Of a DNA stretch of 64,000 nt, positions 30,656-42,957 are shown one piece after another. A program made the position numbers and the translations under genes. Every line of letters begins with the position of its first letter. The stretch's first letter is position 1. A model generated the notes under the pieces. It ran no database searches and had not been told where the DNA came from. It was given only the letters and a program-made list of their open reading frames with translations. The DNA lies in the NCBI RefSeq assembly GCF_040183065.1, contig NW_027185499.1:2728001-2792000 (forward strand), given 5' to 3'. This stretch comes from Periplaneta americana (taxonomy: Eukaryota; Arthropoda; Insecta; Blattodea; Blattidae).

Positions 30656-31343
30656 ATGTTTGCAATTTCTTCAGGTAAGATAAATGTGGTAGGTTCCCGT
30701 TGCTTTCAGCACACCACTCTCTCTATTTCGCACCTTAAAAGATTCCAGGGGGTCCAATGTGGAGATGAGGATAGTGGGTTTGTCTAATTAGACCCTCCAG
30801 ACTTCAACGAAATTCACCATAATGTTTAAATTACAGTTCTATTAGGATTTTTGACCCAATCAGAGACCGGTATATGCTAATTAGCCTTTACTTCACCTCA
30901 TACAATAGTCAAAACAGTCGTATGCATAAGACTATAGCCATACATATGGACAAGGGGTAAATTAGGTGCAAAATAACATCCTTTCCCTAGACGTGTGGAC
31001 CAGGCGCTGCCCAAAGTGGACTCGGACAAATTCACGCTATAGGAGATCGTTTTTTTTGTCTCAAACACTGCACATGACTTACGAAAAATAATTATTATTT
31101 TAAAAAATTAAAATAAATTTGAATACTAAACGGCACTCAAAAATCCTCCACTATCAATGTTAACTCTCTCTATTTTATTAATATTTGTGTTTTCGTTTTG
31201 TAATAGTTCCCGAATTAACTTGTTAAAATTTTATTCGGTATTTTAAAGATGCAAGGAAAATGTATGATTGGTGAAACTAGGGCTGAAGTACTTCCGGTGA
31301 TTTCGGAAGTGAAAATCGTTGCATTTTTTTTTTTGTGGAGTTG
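30656..31343. other. Unannotated
   Basis: No feature recognised; no open frame with family resemblance. Confidence 0.4.
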
Positions 31344-31589
31344 CAATTGAGGGCTTTGCCGGAAGAAAGGCGGATAGACCTATACGCTCTTCTTCGGGAA
31401 AACGGTTTAAAATATAGTGAATAATTATACTAGCGAAATATTGTTTTAATTGTACTGTACATACCTCCAGGGCAGGGCTGCGTGCGTGTATAACATTTTA
31501 TTCAGGTGCGTTTTAAAATCTTAGATTGCATGTATCTCAATTCGCCATATTGACGTATACGCCCTTTTCCGGCAAACCCCTCAATTGGT
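31344..31589. mobile_element. Candidate MITE
   Basis: CAATTGAGGGCTTTGCCGGA at the left is mirrored by its inverse at 31568-31587 (CCGGCAAACCCCTCAATTG), with CGTATA(G/C) also mirrored further in. Length about 245 bp; no convincing target duplication. Confidence 0.55.
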
Positions 31590-33011
31590 CATATATGCAC
31601 GGCATAACATTAACCTAAACTAACCGAACCTAACCTGTTACAGATTCGTACATGCAAGGTGTTTCCATCATATCTTTAAAATTACCATTTTTCTTGTTAA
31701 TTTTTTATATTATGTAAACAGTTTACTGAAAAAGTAACGAAGGAATTATATAAACATATGGAAAGATTCGATAACTTAATTATCACACAAGATAATATAT
31801 TCAATAATAATAATAATAATAATAACAATAATAATAGCAATAATAATAATAATTATAACAATAATAATAGTAATAATAATAAAATTAATAATAAGAAGGA
31901 AATTCAATGCGTAGGCCTACGTGTAATCACCAACGCGGCACACGAGAAATGTCACGTAACCATTCCAACAAACTATGAAAGGCACTGTGAGACCTGTGTC
32001 CACCTTTCCGACCAAATTCTGTCCTTTCTTATAATTAAATGAAGAATAGACCAGCGGGTTTGCTACGCGGTAATAAAATAAATATTCGCACATAGTGGGC
32101 AGTCTTTCCACAGTTGTAAACCTATAAAAAACATATTCCACATTGCGATTACATACTGCGCATAGCTAGTGCGTTTTGCGTAATAATTCATGGCCGCAAT
32201 TTAGACAAAGGTAGCGAACATGTCACTGTGGACACGGAAAATGCTTTTCTATAGCATGCAATACTCAAACTTCCAACTTGGATATTTGTAAGTTCTTCGC
32301 TGCAGGAATCTCTAACAGGTTAGATTACATTAGCTTTTATTAGGCTTTTCGAATGCCTCGTATATATGAATGTGTAGGTTTTTTATGCCTTGTATATACT
32401 AAGTGAAGTATAATGTGCGTTTCACGTATATTCTTAAGTGTTCTACCTCTTTATTTCACGTGTTAAGTAATCACTGTTAGGTTAACGGTACCGATCAATT
32501 ATTTCCACTGTTTACCTACTTTCTAGTGATTTCAAGGCAACTGACGTCCTACACTAATTCTTCACATTCCGAACTACCTTCCCACGGAAAATTAGTCGTT
32601 TTGTTTCACTGTTTTCGTCAATAAAACTTTCAGTGTTCTATAGAAAACCCTCGGAAAATACTCTATTAAGAGGAAATGCCTCTATATATAAGCCCTATAG
32701 AGATTCTGTGATTCCAAGGGAAATATGATGGATAAACGGTTTGGTGTAAATGAGATTTCTCTGTATGTTCTGCATTCTAATCTTATCTCTATTGTGGCCA
32801 AATATGACATTTATATATTTTTCTTTCTAAGTAATTGGTATGAAACATGATACTATGATTTTATACAGTCGTTCAAACTTTAAATTCTCGCTCCTGAAAG
32901 GCTGCAAAAATAGCATCATATTTTGCCTTGAAGCAACAGGATTGCGTCTCTAAGAAAATGTATTTGTAACATATTACATTCCCTGGCTGATATAAGAAGT
33001 TTGCAGAAGGT
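31590..33011. other. Unannotated, with (AAT)n
   Basis: Apart from the AAT-rich microsatellite at 31799-31895 nothing is recognised. Confidence 0.4.
31799..31895. repeat. (AAT)n microsatellite, interrupted
   Basis: About 30 AAT triplets with AAC and AGC interruptions. Confidence 0.95.
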
Positions 33012-33226
33012 TAATTAACGGCGTTTTATCAGCTACAAGATTACTTAGCGTCAATGGAATTAGTCATAATGAGATGTCTTTCAAAGAATATGAGATCGAT
33101 GATTCGCCATGTGTCTGTCTAACATTCTGCTTACAGTTCGGGAAAACTTGAGAAATCAAAGCTAGTTATTCAGCTGAAACGGGAATCGAAACCACGCTCA
33201 AGCGCAACTCCACATCAGTAGGGAAG
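33012..33226 (-). mobile_element. tRNA-derived SINE, nearly complete
   Basis: Minus strand: GGAGTTGCGCTTGAGCG, B box GGTTTCGATTCCCG, then GTTTTCCCGAACTGTAAGC, ATGGCGAATCATCGATCTCA and the end TGACGCTAAGTAATC...TAGCTGATAAAACGCCG. Same family as 46430-46585. The tRNA 5' part is missing. Confidence 0.75.
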
Positions 33227-33354
33227 ATAATGTGTGATTGAAGCAGTGTTATAGTAGTCTCTAAGAATAGATGTAATACTCCTCCAGATCACAATGATGC
33301 TGTTCTACAATAAGGATGTAACCACCGGACCAAGATCCCTACCTAATGAAATCA

Positions 33355-33560
33355 GAGATAACCTAGACCTACAGGAACAACCGTGTTCAATAAGAGGCGC
33401 AGTTGCAATATAGTTATTTAATTTACGCTAAAAATATAAAACAAACACTCAACGTTTACTTTGACATAAATTCTAAGGAAGAGTTGTGTGGAATAGTCCG
33501 AATTCACGTTGGAAATATGAACTAAATCAGTACGTGTAACGCATGAAACGTGTATAATAC
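33355..33560 (+). repeat. Dispersed repeat, partner of 59262-59465
   Basis: About 205 bp (CTAGACCTACAGGAACAACC ... AACTAAATCAGTACGTGTAA) aligns directly with 59262-59465 at about 85 percent with small indels. No ends or coding frame recognised. Confidence 0.8.
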
Positions 33561-34296
33561 AATATAGAGAACATATTTCTTCCCCAATGCGCAAGTATTT
33601 TTGCCCCTGTCGTAAATAAAAAATACACATAAGTCTATCTATAACACTTTTCTTAAAATAATAATAAATATACATAACACACAGCAAGTTCAACTAGCAG
33701 CTTGAACGTACTAAGTATTACAATGATAGGCCTATACAACACAATTTGTTTTTAATTTGGAAGTTATACGTGATAAAATACAAAACTTCTTTATATACAT
33801 AACTATTTTAAGTATCTGTGCTGCAAATCATCAGTAAGTAACTTACCGTTATGTTGCACCGATTCCTTCGCAATCTGTTCCTATATCTTCAGGTTAACAC
33901 TGAACATTAATTAAACTCAGCCTACAGAAACTATTTACGTGCCCACAAACAGATTCCAACGAACGAATACAGTCAAGAAAAACTACGCACTACACAATAA
34001 TACTGGTGAACTCAATTTTGAAAAGAGATGGTCTTGATTTTAGAGCATCAGCGTAACTACTTAAATTTAAAACTCTTTCTAGTCTTGAAATAAACTCAGC
34101 ACCATAATATACGGTGATAATGTTTACGTTACGGCACACACTTCAATCGAACGCAAATAAACGACACACAGGTTGCGCACCAGGCGAAATACTGTAAGCT
34201 AGGGAGTCGCTGTGTAGAGATGGCGTTGACATCAGTTTACCAATAACAGAGCCTTCTTCAGTTTCAAGCCGGAGCCATACGTCAGCAGCACTGTAA
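33561..34296. other. Unannotated
   Basis: AT-rich; nothing recognised. Confidence 0.4.
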
Positions 34297-34714
34297 TTAT
34301 AGTCGCGACGCTGTTATTTCCGGCGTCACTCCGCCTCTTTGCTTACGTCTTAGGAAGTGAAGGCTCTATAAAGTCTAGGTAGGTAGTATCGTTCGCCATT
34401 TTTGTTCTTTCGTTGCCGAGCTACCATACGAGGAATCTATTTGCCACACCGTTAAACATTATCATGTCGTAGCTCCTATGATAATAAATCAAACGCACTG
34501 TAATTCAGCAAATAATTGAGCGGCAAATAACGTCTTCGTGTGCTTTCTGCGAACGCCAAAGAAAGAGTCAAAATGGCGGGCGATTATATTAAGTATTTAT
34601 CGAGCCTTAAGAAATGAATAACGTCTTCATAAGCGAACCACAAAACGCACACGTTTAAATGTAGCCGACCTGCAACGCGATTGCCTGGCGGAAATTAGAG
34701 CGACGGGACTATAA
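34297..34714. mobile_element. MITE with ~27-bp inverted repeats
   Basis: TTATAGTCGCGACGCTGTTA (34297-34316) mirrors the right end, whose inverse is TTATAGTCCCGTCGCTCTAA. Flanks CTGTAA and CTGTCA may be a 6-bp duplication (5 of 6). The interior is GC-richer than its surroundings; I recall the phrase GGTAGTATCGTTCGCCATTT from cockroach repeats. No open frame. Confidence 0.7.
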
Positions 34715-34984
34715 CTGTCAACCGGAGGCCTACCATACAGAACACGTGTTTGTGCTAATGCCGATTTTCAATGTAAATTAATGTTACAATATAAGTGTGT
34801 CTCGATGGAATTATGTTCGCGGTCGTACCAAACGTTACTTGTTGAAGTATTATAAACTAAGTACGTATTGGCGATAAAACCAAAACGATAAATGAAAATA
34901 AAATGGTTGCATTCTTTGGAAATTTTTACGGTTAATGATGACAAAGTAATTGACTATTCTTCTAAATATTAAATACTAACTGAA

Positions 34985-35008
34985 AGTACCCGGCGTTGCC
35001 CGGGTTTT
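34985..35008. repeat. Hairpin TACCCGGCGTTGCCCGGGT
   Basis: Short hairpin CCCGG-CGTTG-CCGGG, a phrase I recall as recurrent in arthropod intergenic DNA; a CCCGGGC patch recurs at 35933-35940. Confidence 0.5.
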
Positions 35009-36092
35009 CTTTTCTGCTTCTGTTTTCAAATTAAATGGTTGTTAAATTTTCGTTAATCTCGGAAACCCTACTATAGACAACCAAAACGAATTGTCTTTAC
35101 TAAGCTTTCCTCGCACATAAAGATGAATCTTTACTTAATTTTACTTACATGAATTAATACTCCTTAGCCAAATGCCTGCTAGGTTTAACTAAATTTAAAA
35201 CAATTGTAGATCAGGCACCGAAAAGAAAACATTTCACCATGTGCCTGACGTTCAACTTTGTTTTAAATTTATATATTTATTTGTTTATTTAATTTTATTC
35301 TGATGTAGTTAAGGCCATTAGGCCTTCTCTTCCACACCGCCAGAAATACAAATAAAATAATAGAAAAATCAAACTATAAACAAAGTAAAACTCAACGAAA
35401 ATATATACAGGCTACAGACACACAACCTTTAAATAAGTTAGCATTGTCTTCAGCAAAACAAAAACACACCCTTCGATCTCTATACGTCCACTTAGTGTTG
35501 ACTCAATGTTCTACAGATCTTGCATTTTAGCTCTGCCGGTCAGTTACCGCTAAATTTCAAGTGCTTTATCTTAGTCGTGGCTCTCAGCGTATTAAATACC
35601 ATTAATTTTTCTGCCGTCTCCTTTCCTCCCCGCCACAAATGTGACGTTGTACAGAGGCAGAGAAAAAATAATTATAAGATTTGAACATTGATCTGAAGCT
35701 ATGCTGACATACATTTCACGTAATTTCATGTCTATGTGTGCTTTCACTTGAATTTCAGAGACAGCTGATGGTAATTAGAGAATTCCCTTGTTCCCAGTCT
35801 GAATCGTTGGGGTGTCATCGTGAGCCGAAATTTATCTATTGGTCGTACCAAAGACTCAATATATACGTATGTAATTCAATTTATATTGGAATATTTTTCA
35901 TCCCTTGACAGCTGTACGCCTGCTTATATCATACCCGGGCTTTTTTAAATATGACTTGAGATATTATATCTAACAAATTCAGAACATATTAAATATATTA
36001 CTTTTTATTTTATATACAGAATGCTGATAGAGTATAATTTTGCAAGAACTCATTGTTCAGCACAAATAATAATATTCTGAAAAACATATGTT
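35009..36092. other. Unannotated
   Basis: Includes AAGGCCATTAGGCCTTCTCT at 35311-35330, which may be part of a dispersed repeat; otherwise nothing recognised. Confidence 0.35.
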
Positions 36093-36103
36093 ATAGAAAA
36101 TTA

Positions 36104-36357
36104 TGTGACCGTTCTTTCCACAACGCTTAACATATTACACTGGCAACATGATTACACGGACTATTACACTTTTACTACGTCACACTACTTTCGACCAATA
36201 AAACGGTACGAAAGGGCGTCTTTCAACCAATCATGGCTGCTTATCGCACAATTTTATCGCGTCCCTAGCATTTGTTTAATTTTATCGCGTCCCTAGCATT
36301 TGTTTCTTTCCCAACATTTGAAACTGCGCTGGTCTGGACGTCAAAAAAAAAAAAAAA
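36104..36357 (+). mobile_element. 254-bp poly(A) retroposon with 11-bp duplication
   Basis: Flanked by ATAGAAAATTA at 36093-36103 and 36358-36368; ends in A16. No A/B boxes of tRNA type seen, so it is not one of the tRNA SINEs of this window. Carries a perfect 28-bp tandem duplication (36250-36277, 36278-36305; core TCGCGTCCCTAGCATTTG). A 63-codon frame inside is probably chance. Confidence 0.85.
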
Positions 36358-36368
36358 ATAGAAAATTA

Positions 36369-39300
36369 CAAACCACTCCAGTCGATGCACAGCAGTTACA
36401 AATATGACTCGCATTGGCATTTAAGAACAAGAATTAATCAAAATCACTGATCATACCTATGCATCTTCTGAAATCCTATTTACAAATAAATGAAGAGCAC
36501 CATTCGGAAATCCTGAATAAGTTGAATACACCATGTAGGCCTACATCAACGAGTTCCTCTTCTATTACGCACACGTCCAATATAACATCAATTGAACCAC
36601 CAACCACTAAAACATTGAAATTTGAAAATTGTACATTCAATAATTATTTCTTTTAAATTTATTCATGTTTATTTTTATGTCATCGTCGTTAATTAAAACT
36701 TTTCTAACACTTGTGTATATTATTTAAGTTATGTTATAGCTTCTGCTATATGATATTATGGATAGTCACGTATCAGAGATTGTTTAATATTAAGATTTAT
36801 TGAAAATCATCTGTCAAGTGACGTTAATTACTGGGATTCGGATAATTGAAGTGGAATGTAACTGTTTTAATAAAAATGAAACTGAATCAACAAAGCTTTC
36901 TTGACAAGTAACACTGCCATCGTGATATAGATCGAGAACTTCTCGACGAGAAGACATTAATAGTAATCATAACTCACTACTGCCATCTAGCATGCATCTA
37001 GATATAATGATATCTATTATTTTTGTAATGTTGAGATGGTACAATAATACATTTGAAGACAGTTGTATTTTCGTAAGTCAATTAATATTGTATTGTATTG
37101 GAGTACTTTGTTACTTCTAATCTTTATATACTTTCTTCTAATCGTGTAATAGTCAATTAAATCCCACTCGAGTTTTGATTTTCTCTAGATAAATCAAAAC
37201 CTTTAGTGAGATTACTGTTGATAAAATTTCGAATAACACATTATTGGACATGGGAAATAATATTTTGAAAGATATATATTTTATAATTAAGTAGTATATC
37301 GAAATGACAGCCGTCCAAACCTTTGATTTAAACTATCGGCATCCTAATCAATTCAAATGAACAAAAATAAAGAAAATGTCAATTAATGTCTTATTTTCAG
37401 TGGGCTTACGTATATTCACATACTACATTAGGAACATGACAAAAGTATCATTGATGAACATATAATTCGTTTTCCCCTCTCTTGTATAAATGTGTATATA
37501 TATATATGTTTAGGTGTGCTCACTCGAAAGCAAGTTACGCAATTACTGACAATGTGAAAAACACGGAGTTCTTAAGTGAATGTCTGCAACTTCGAGCGAC
37601 TATCCTTGAGCTTTATTTTACTACGGTCATTACGAATGATAGTTGCACTGAAATGGCAGTTGCTTAAAATCGAATGGCATGATACTGGCTATCATAAGAA
37701 TATGTGGGATAAAAAATATTTTCCTTTCGTTTTGCCAGATAATACTGTCACTTCTATCACGTTTGGCATGAGTTTTTTCACACCAATTCCTGTTCCATTG
37801 CATAATTCTTGTCGGTCAGTATTTCGCAATAGTACTGATTTAATATTAAGTATTAAATGATTTGTTTGCAATCCTTGTGATTTCAAAGAATTTAAGCATT
37901 CAGTTTGATAAAACAAAGTCTGCTCATTATCTACAACTGTCTCGAGAAACACATAATACGGTTCTGGACTGCATAAGGATACTTATTGCATGAATTGTCT
38001 AGATTTTGGCCTTAATGATGTATCTACAATGTTATTTTATATCGTTTTGCTTTTTCCATGGCCTCATGAAAGTCGATGTTGAATACAACAGACAATAATA
38101 AAGAACAATTGACTGTAGAAGATTGCATTTAATGTTATACATTAATATTTGATCGTATATATTTTTATTTTATTCATCTTTTTAATTAATTTAACTTCCA
38201 TTTGTCCGATTTTAATCAGCCTATGTTCTTCTCCTGTTTATGAAGGTTCAATGTGCAAACTTTGGCACATATAGGTCAAAGCGTGTAGATTTGTATAGAG
38301 AACATACACACATACATACATATATACTGTACATACATTCATACCCACATTCAATTTTATATATTAAGATTGTTTAAATTACATTTTTATAGTCTTACTT
38401 GTGGTGTGTGGTGTATCAGAATTCCAGTCAAATTGTTGGGTCTCGCCTGATATATCAATAAAGTTACGCCGTTGATTTTCAAGTTCATTATAAACAGCTG
38501 TTTTGTGATCCCATAAAATAAGTTTCAGTTTTGAAGATTCGTAATGCCTGCTATACGTCAGAACTATCTATAATTATTTGTAGATGCATACACTTACTTT
38601 GTTGGTTTTCAAGGTTTGTTTATTAATATTATTCCTTTTGTAATAAATTAGTTATAAATATGTTTCTTTTCACTTCGTATTTACAGGATTTAAAGTTCAC
38701 TGGGTTTACGTTAATTGCCACATACTTAATAGATAATGATTTGTTTTGTTACGTATTATGTTGAAGGTATGTTTCTTCATTTTTTCATAGATCTTTATAC
38801 TTGGCCTAACTGTATTTACATCCTCATACTTTATTATAATATGTCAATAGTTTCCTCTGTTTACATTTGTATTTTATTTGCATAATTTACATTCTTAGCT
38901 TGTTTTCTGCAGTTATTTTTATTTAAAATTATATTTTAAAAAGTTTATAACAAATAAATTAGGATAACAGTATTGTTATAGTGACTGGCCAGGTTCAAAC
39001 TAAAACGGGATTCCTGGACATCTGAAATATGGAATTTATAGGAAAGCAAGATAGATAATCGCATAAGATAATATTAAAATGTATCCTAGACCTTTCACGT
39101 TATAGGTGAAACAACATAAAGTCGGAAAACATTGTCAATTTTTTAGCCACTAATTTGTTAATTGAATGGAACTTAAAAATAAATTTCTAAATTATAGACA
39201 TCAGCTCAAAGAATTTGAGTGACCACAAGGGTCCTGAATACAATAAACATATACAATATAATGTGATGTGATGCATTAAAGAAAAAATAAAGTTAATTGT

Positions 39301-39380
39301 TGAAGGCAAATATAAGTTGATTAATTGAAATAGATATGATGATGTAATATTTGATGAGAATCCTTGATAATATTTATAAG
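36369..39380. other. 3-kb AT-rich stretch
   Basis: No coding family recognised. A 65-codon frame at 36459-36656 ends LKFENCTFNNYFF, reminiscent of C-terminal tails of some transposon proteins but not diagnostic. Near 38230-38330 a phrase GGTTCAATGTGCAAACTTTG...(CATA)n looks like a LINE 3' end. Confidence 0.4.
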
Positions 39381-39384
39381 AATA

Positions 39385-39705
39385 GACATTACATAATCAA
39401 AAGGAATGTGAAGTTCCTTAAGATAATTCCATGTGAATTTTGTAATTGAACCTCTACTGCCAAACAGCAAACCAATGACAGACCATTGTTTAAGAGGGAC
39501 GTTGTACTTTTGAGAAAGATACGGCAGACAAGGTTTATATATAGACTTCTTCTCAATATCAACTTCGGTGGCCTGATTTAGGTTTCTTTCGAAACGGATA
39601 GTAGGGTCAAGAACAAGAGCGCGTTTTAAGCGTCCGTTGATAGTAATAATGTCTGGCCGTCTGAAAGAACCATCTGATGATACACAATGTACTTCCTAAT
39701 GAATC
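39385..39705 (-). pseudogene. R2-like restriction-type endonuclease fragment
   Basis: Minus strand reads EVHCVSSDGSFRRPDIITING, LKRALVLDPTIRFERN, then VDIEKKSIYKPCLPYLSQKY and KQWSVIGLLFGSRG. The RRPDI...VLD arrangement is the PD-(D/E)xK active site of C-terminal endonucleases in R2-like LINEs, which nick the target site. About 105 codons open without a break. No RT remains; no tail seen. Confidence 0.72.
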
Positions 39706-40176
39706 TCCCAATTTAAAGTTTTTAACGGTACCTCGTAGGAACTTATGTCTTTATTGCATTGTCGATTTTATTATATTCGGTGCAAGGAATATCTTTTTTA
39801 TTTCTTTATTTACCTTTGTACTATCAACAAAAAACATGTTTTTGTAATTATTTTAAGTGGCAGTCTTTGTATGTATGTAGCCTACTTACGCCGTATTCTG
39901 AAGTATAGCTATAGCAATAAAACACTATTTTCGAATCCGTAATAATTTACATCACTACTCTGAATCTTGATCTTACCTTTGTGCATAAAGTAATGTTTTT
40001 TTTTTTTCAATTTATTGATCGATCAGCGCATTTAGCGCTATACAGATCATTTCTAAAAATTATATATATAATATATGACACTGAATTGAGGGCAGCCTAG
40101 ATTGGGCTCCTCAATGAACAAAAATAATTGTTAATAAATAATTGTTTACATAGGTTGGTGTGATGATAAATTTTGA

Positions 40177-41289
40177 TTATAATATGAGGGCCATTGGAAG
40201 TCGGCTCTTGATTCTGGTGGGAAATGTGGACTTCTTTCCGAGAGAGTAATGGACGGCGCCAGGAACATTTTCTAGGTTGTCATAGAACTTCTTACCTTGT
40301 GAATGAATAAACTGTTTGATTGTGTCAATACCAGTTTCTCTGTGTAGTTGGCTGTTATGGACAAACCAAGGAGAATTGAGTGAAATTCGTAGGACTTTAT
40401 TTTGAAATGACTGGATGTGATTAATTTCACTTATTGCAGCTCCTCCCCAGACAGGACAGGCATAAAGCAGTAGAGGTCGTAATAGAGATGTGTAAAGTAG
40501 CATGCGATTTTGTAGCTTTAGAGATGATTTCTTGTTGAGGAGCGGATATAATTTAGCTAGTCTTGAGTAGGCCAATTTAAGTTTGTTGTTGATGTGATGT
40601 TTCCATGATAGACGGCGATCTAAGTGCACTCCAAGATATTTTACAGCTTCATCCTTTGGTTTCCACGGTATCACGTTGGTTGAAAGATTTATGCATGGAG
40701 GATTAGCAGGATGACACAAAGTAAATATCATTGCTTCGCATTTATTGTAGTTCAGTGCGATGCGCCAATTTTCAAGCCAAGGGCATATGATGTTCAAGGC
40801 TTCCTGAAGGTGATTTGAGGCTATGTTAATGTTGCGATGGGTTGCATAAATAGCTGTATCGTCTGCATGCATAGCAATTTGTGCAGTTGGTGTTGCAGGA
40901 ATGTCCGAGGTATATACATTGAATAATATCGGACCTAAGATAGAGCCTTGTGGAACGCCAACACTAATGGGTCTAACAGAGGAGTGAGTACAACCCACTC
41001 TGACTGAGAATGTGTGATTTGACAAGAAACTAGTCATTATGTTGCATAGGTAGTCTGGAACGCCGGACTTGTGTAATTTGTACCGAAGACCTTTATGCCA
41101 AACTCGATCAAATGCTTGAGTGAAGTCAAGAAATGCGACTGCAGTCTGTTCTTTGTTTTCAAAGCCCTGTGCAATTTGTTCAGTGATACGAAGCACTTGA
41201 TGGTTGGTAGAATGATTTCGACGAAAGCCAAACTGATATGGAGGTAGGATGGATGCTTGAAGTAGAAACGTATCCAAGCGTTTCAGCAA
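40177..41289 (-). pseudogene. Jockey ORF2, reverse transcriptase main part
   Basis: Palm motifs: PYQFGFRRNHSTNHQ, VAFLDFTQAFDRVWH (first Asp), GVPQGSILGPILFNVY, MHADDTAIYA (HADD in place of YADD), then VKYLGVHLDRRLSWKHH and a thumb/tail LLLYACPVWGGAA. Open for 370 codons to the natural stop at 40177. A frame change near 41285 separates it from its N-terminal portion. Confidence 0.92.
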
Positions 41290-41819
41290 AACCTTTTCAA
41301 AGATTTTGGATATAGTTGATAAAAACTTATGGGACGGTAACTTGTTGGATTCGAAGCAGGTTTTCCAGGTTTATGAATTACAATTATTATTGCATGTTTC
41401 CAAGTATCAGGGAAATATTCCAGACGAAGTAGAGCATTGAATAATGAAGCTAAGTTTGCTAGAGCTTTACGAGTAAGATACTTCAATACAAAGTTTGGGA
41501 TGAGATCGTATCCAGGAGATATCTTTGTTGGAAGTTTCTGAATTATTGAGTGGATCTCATTTGGCGAGGTGAAGTTTACGGGCAATGATGCTGAAGGATA
41601 ATTATTCGGAAAATGTTCTATTTCTTCGTTGAATTCTTTATTCATGATTGGGTTTGGTATGAAAGAGGCTTGGAAGGTGTCTGCGAAAATTTCACACTTT
41701 TCATTGTCACATGCATATTGACAACCGTCTTTTTGTAAAGGTGGAATTATACATGGCTCTTTCAATACTCTCTTTGTCTCTTTCCAAAGGGAGGAATCTT
41801 CTGGAGATAAAGTGGCTAG
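41283..41819 (-). pseudogene. Jockey ORF2, RT fingers
   Basis: Reads ATLSPEDSSLWKETKRVLKEPCIIPPL, FADTFQASFIPNPIMN and KLPTKISPGYDLIPNFVLKYL, then HAIIIVIHKPGKPASNPTSYRPIS. It adjoins the RTE insertion at 41831 and resumes on the far side at 42957. Confidence 0.88.
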
Positions 41820-41830
41820 ATGGCGTTGAT

Positions 41831-42946
41831 GTATTGTGGGTCCCTATCACCACGGCATGGCGCGTCCTCAGGTTCCGGATAGAGGAGACGGCCTCCAGAT
41901 ATGGAGGGTAACTGCGAATATATTGAATAAGCAGTCGTGGACAGCCGACAAGGGGTGGTCCTCCAGCTTGGGGGTTGGGCGAAGGGCTAACAACCCATCA
42001 CCGTAAAAAACAGCTTGTTACGTATCCCTATAATAAGAATATGCCATTAGGAAAGTTCAGGATAACAGGCAGGGTTTGGAATTGAACGGGTTACATCAGC
42101 TTCTTGTCTATGCGGGTGACGTGAATATGTTAGGAGAAAATACACAAACGATTAGGGAAAACACGGAAATTTTACTTGAAGCAAGTAGAGCGATCGGTTT
42201 GGAAGTAAATCCCGAAAAGACTAAGTATATGATTATGTCTCGTGACCAGAATATTGTACGAAATGGAAATATAAAAATTGGAGATTTATCCTTCGAAGAG
42301 GTGGAAAAATTCAAATATCTTGGAGCAACAGTAAAAAAATATAAATGACACTCGGGAGGAAATTAAACGCAGAATAAATATGGGAAATGCGTGTTATTAT
42401 TCGGTTGAGAAGCTCTTATCATCCAGTCTGCTGTCCAAAAATCTGAAAGTTAGAATTTATAAAACAGTTATATTACCGGTTGTTCTGTATGGTTGTGAAA
42501 CTTGGACTCTCACTCTGAGAGAGGAACATAGGTTCAGGGTGTTTGAGAATAAGGTGCTAAGGAAAATATTTGGGGCTAAGCGGGATGAAGTTACAGGAGA
42601 ATGGAGAAAGTTACACAACACAGAACTGCACGCATTGTATTCTTCACCTGACATAATTAGGAACATAAAATCGAGACGTTTGAGATGGGCAGGACATGTA
42701 GCACGTATGGGCGAATCCAGAAATGCATATAGAGTGTTAGTTGGGAGACCGGAGGGAAATAGACCTTTAGGGAGGCCGAGACGTAGATGGGAGGATAATA
42801 TTAAAATGGATTTGAGGGAGGTGGGGTATGATGATAGAGACTGGATTAATCTTGCACAGGATAGGGACCGCTGGCGGGCTTATGTGAGGGCGGCAATGAA
42901 CCTTCGGGTTCCTTAAAAGCCATTTGTAAGTAAGTAAGTAAGTAAC
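41831..42946 (+). mobile_element. RTE LINE, internally deleted, inserted in Jockey
   Basis: 1116 bp flanked by ATGGCGTTGAT at 41820-41830 and 42947-42957. The first 200 bp (GACGGCCTCCAGATATGGAG ... CAACCCATCACCG) look like the RTE 5' region; at about 42034 the sequence jumps into RT at ATGCCATTAGGAAAG and runs to the (TAAG)n tail. The endonuclease and most RT motifs are absent although both termini are kept. Confidence 0.9.
42046..42916 (+). pseudogene. RTE ORF2, last third
   Basis: [17 protein letters not shown] (YADD replaced by YAGD), [33 protein letters not shown], one frame change near 42345, then VILPVVLYGCETWTLTLREEHR, RRLRWAGHVARMGESRNAYRVL and RRRWEDNIKMDLREVGYDDRDW to the family C-terminus AAMNLRVP at 42916. 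Confidence 0.9.
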
Positions 42947-42957
42947 ATGGCGTTGAT

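Noticed and set aside
31758-32042. 94-codon Asn-rich frame
   Set aside because: Created by the (AAT)n microsatellite.
36459-36656. 65-codon frame ending LKFENCTFNNYFF
   Set aside because: The tail recalls transposon proteins, but nothing upstream supports a coding sequence; left unassigned.
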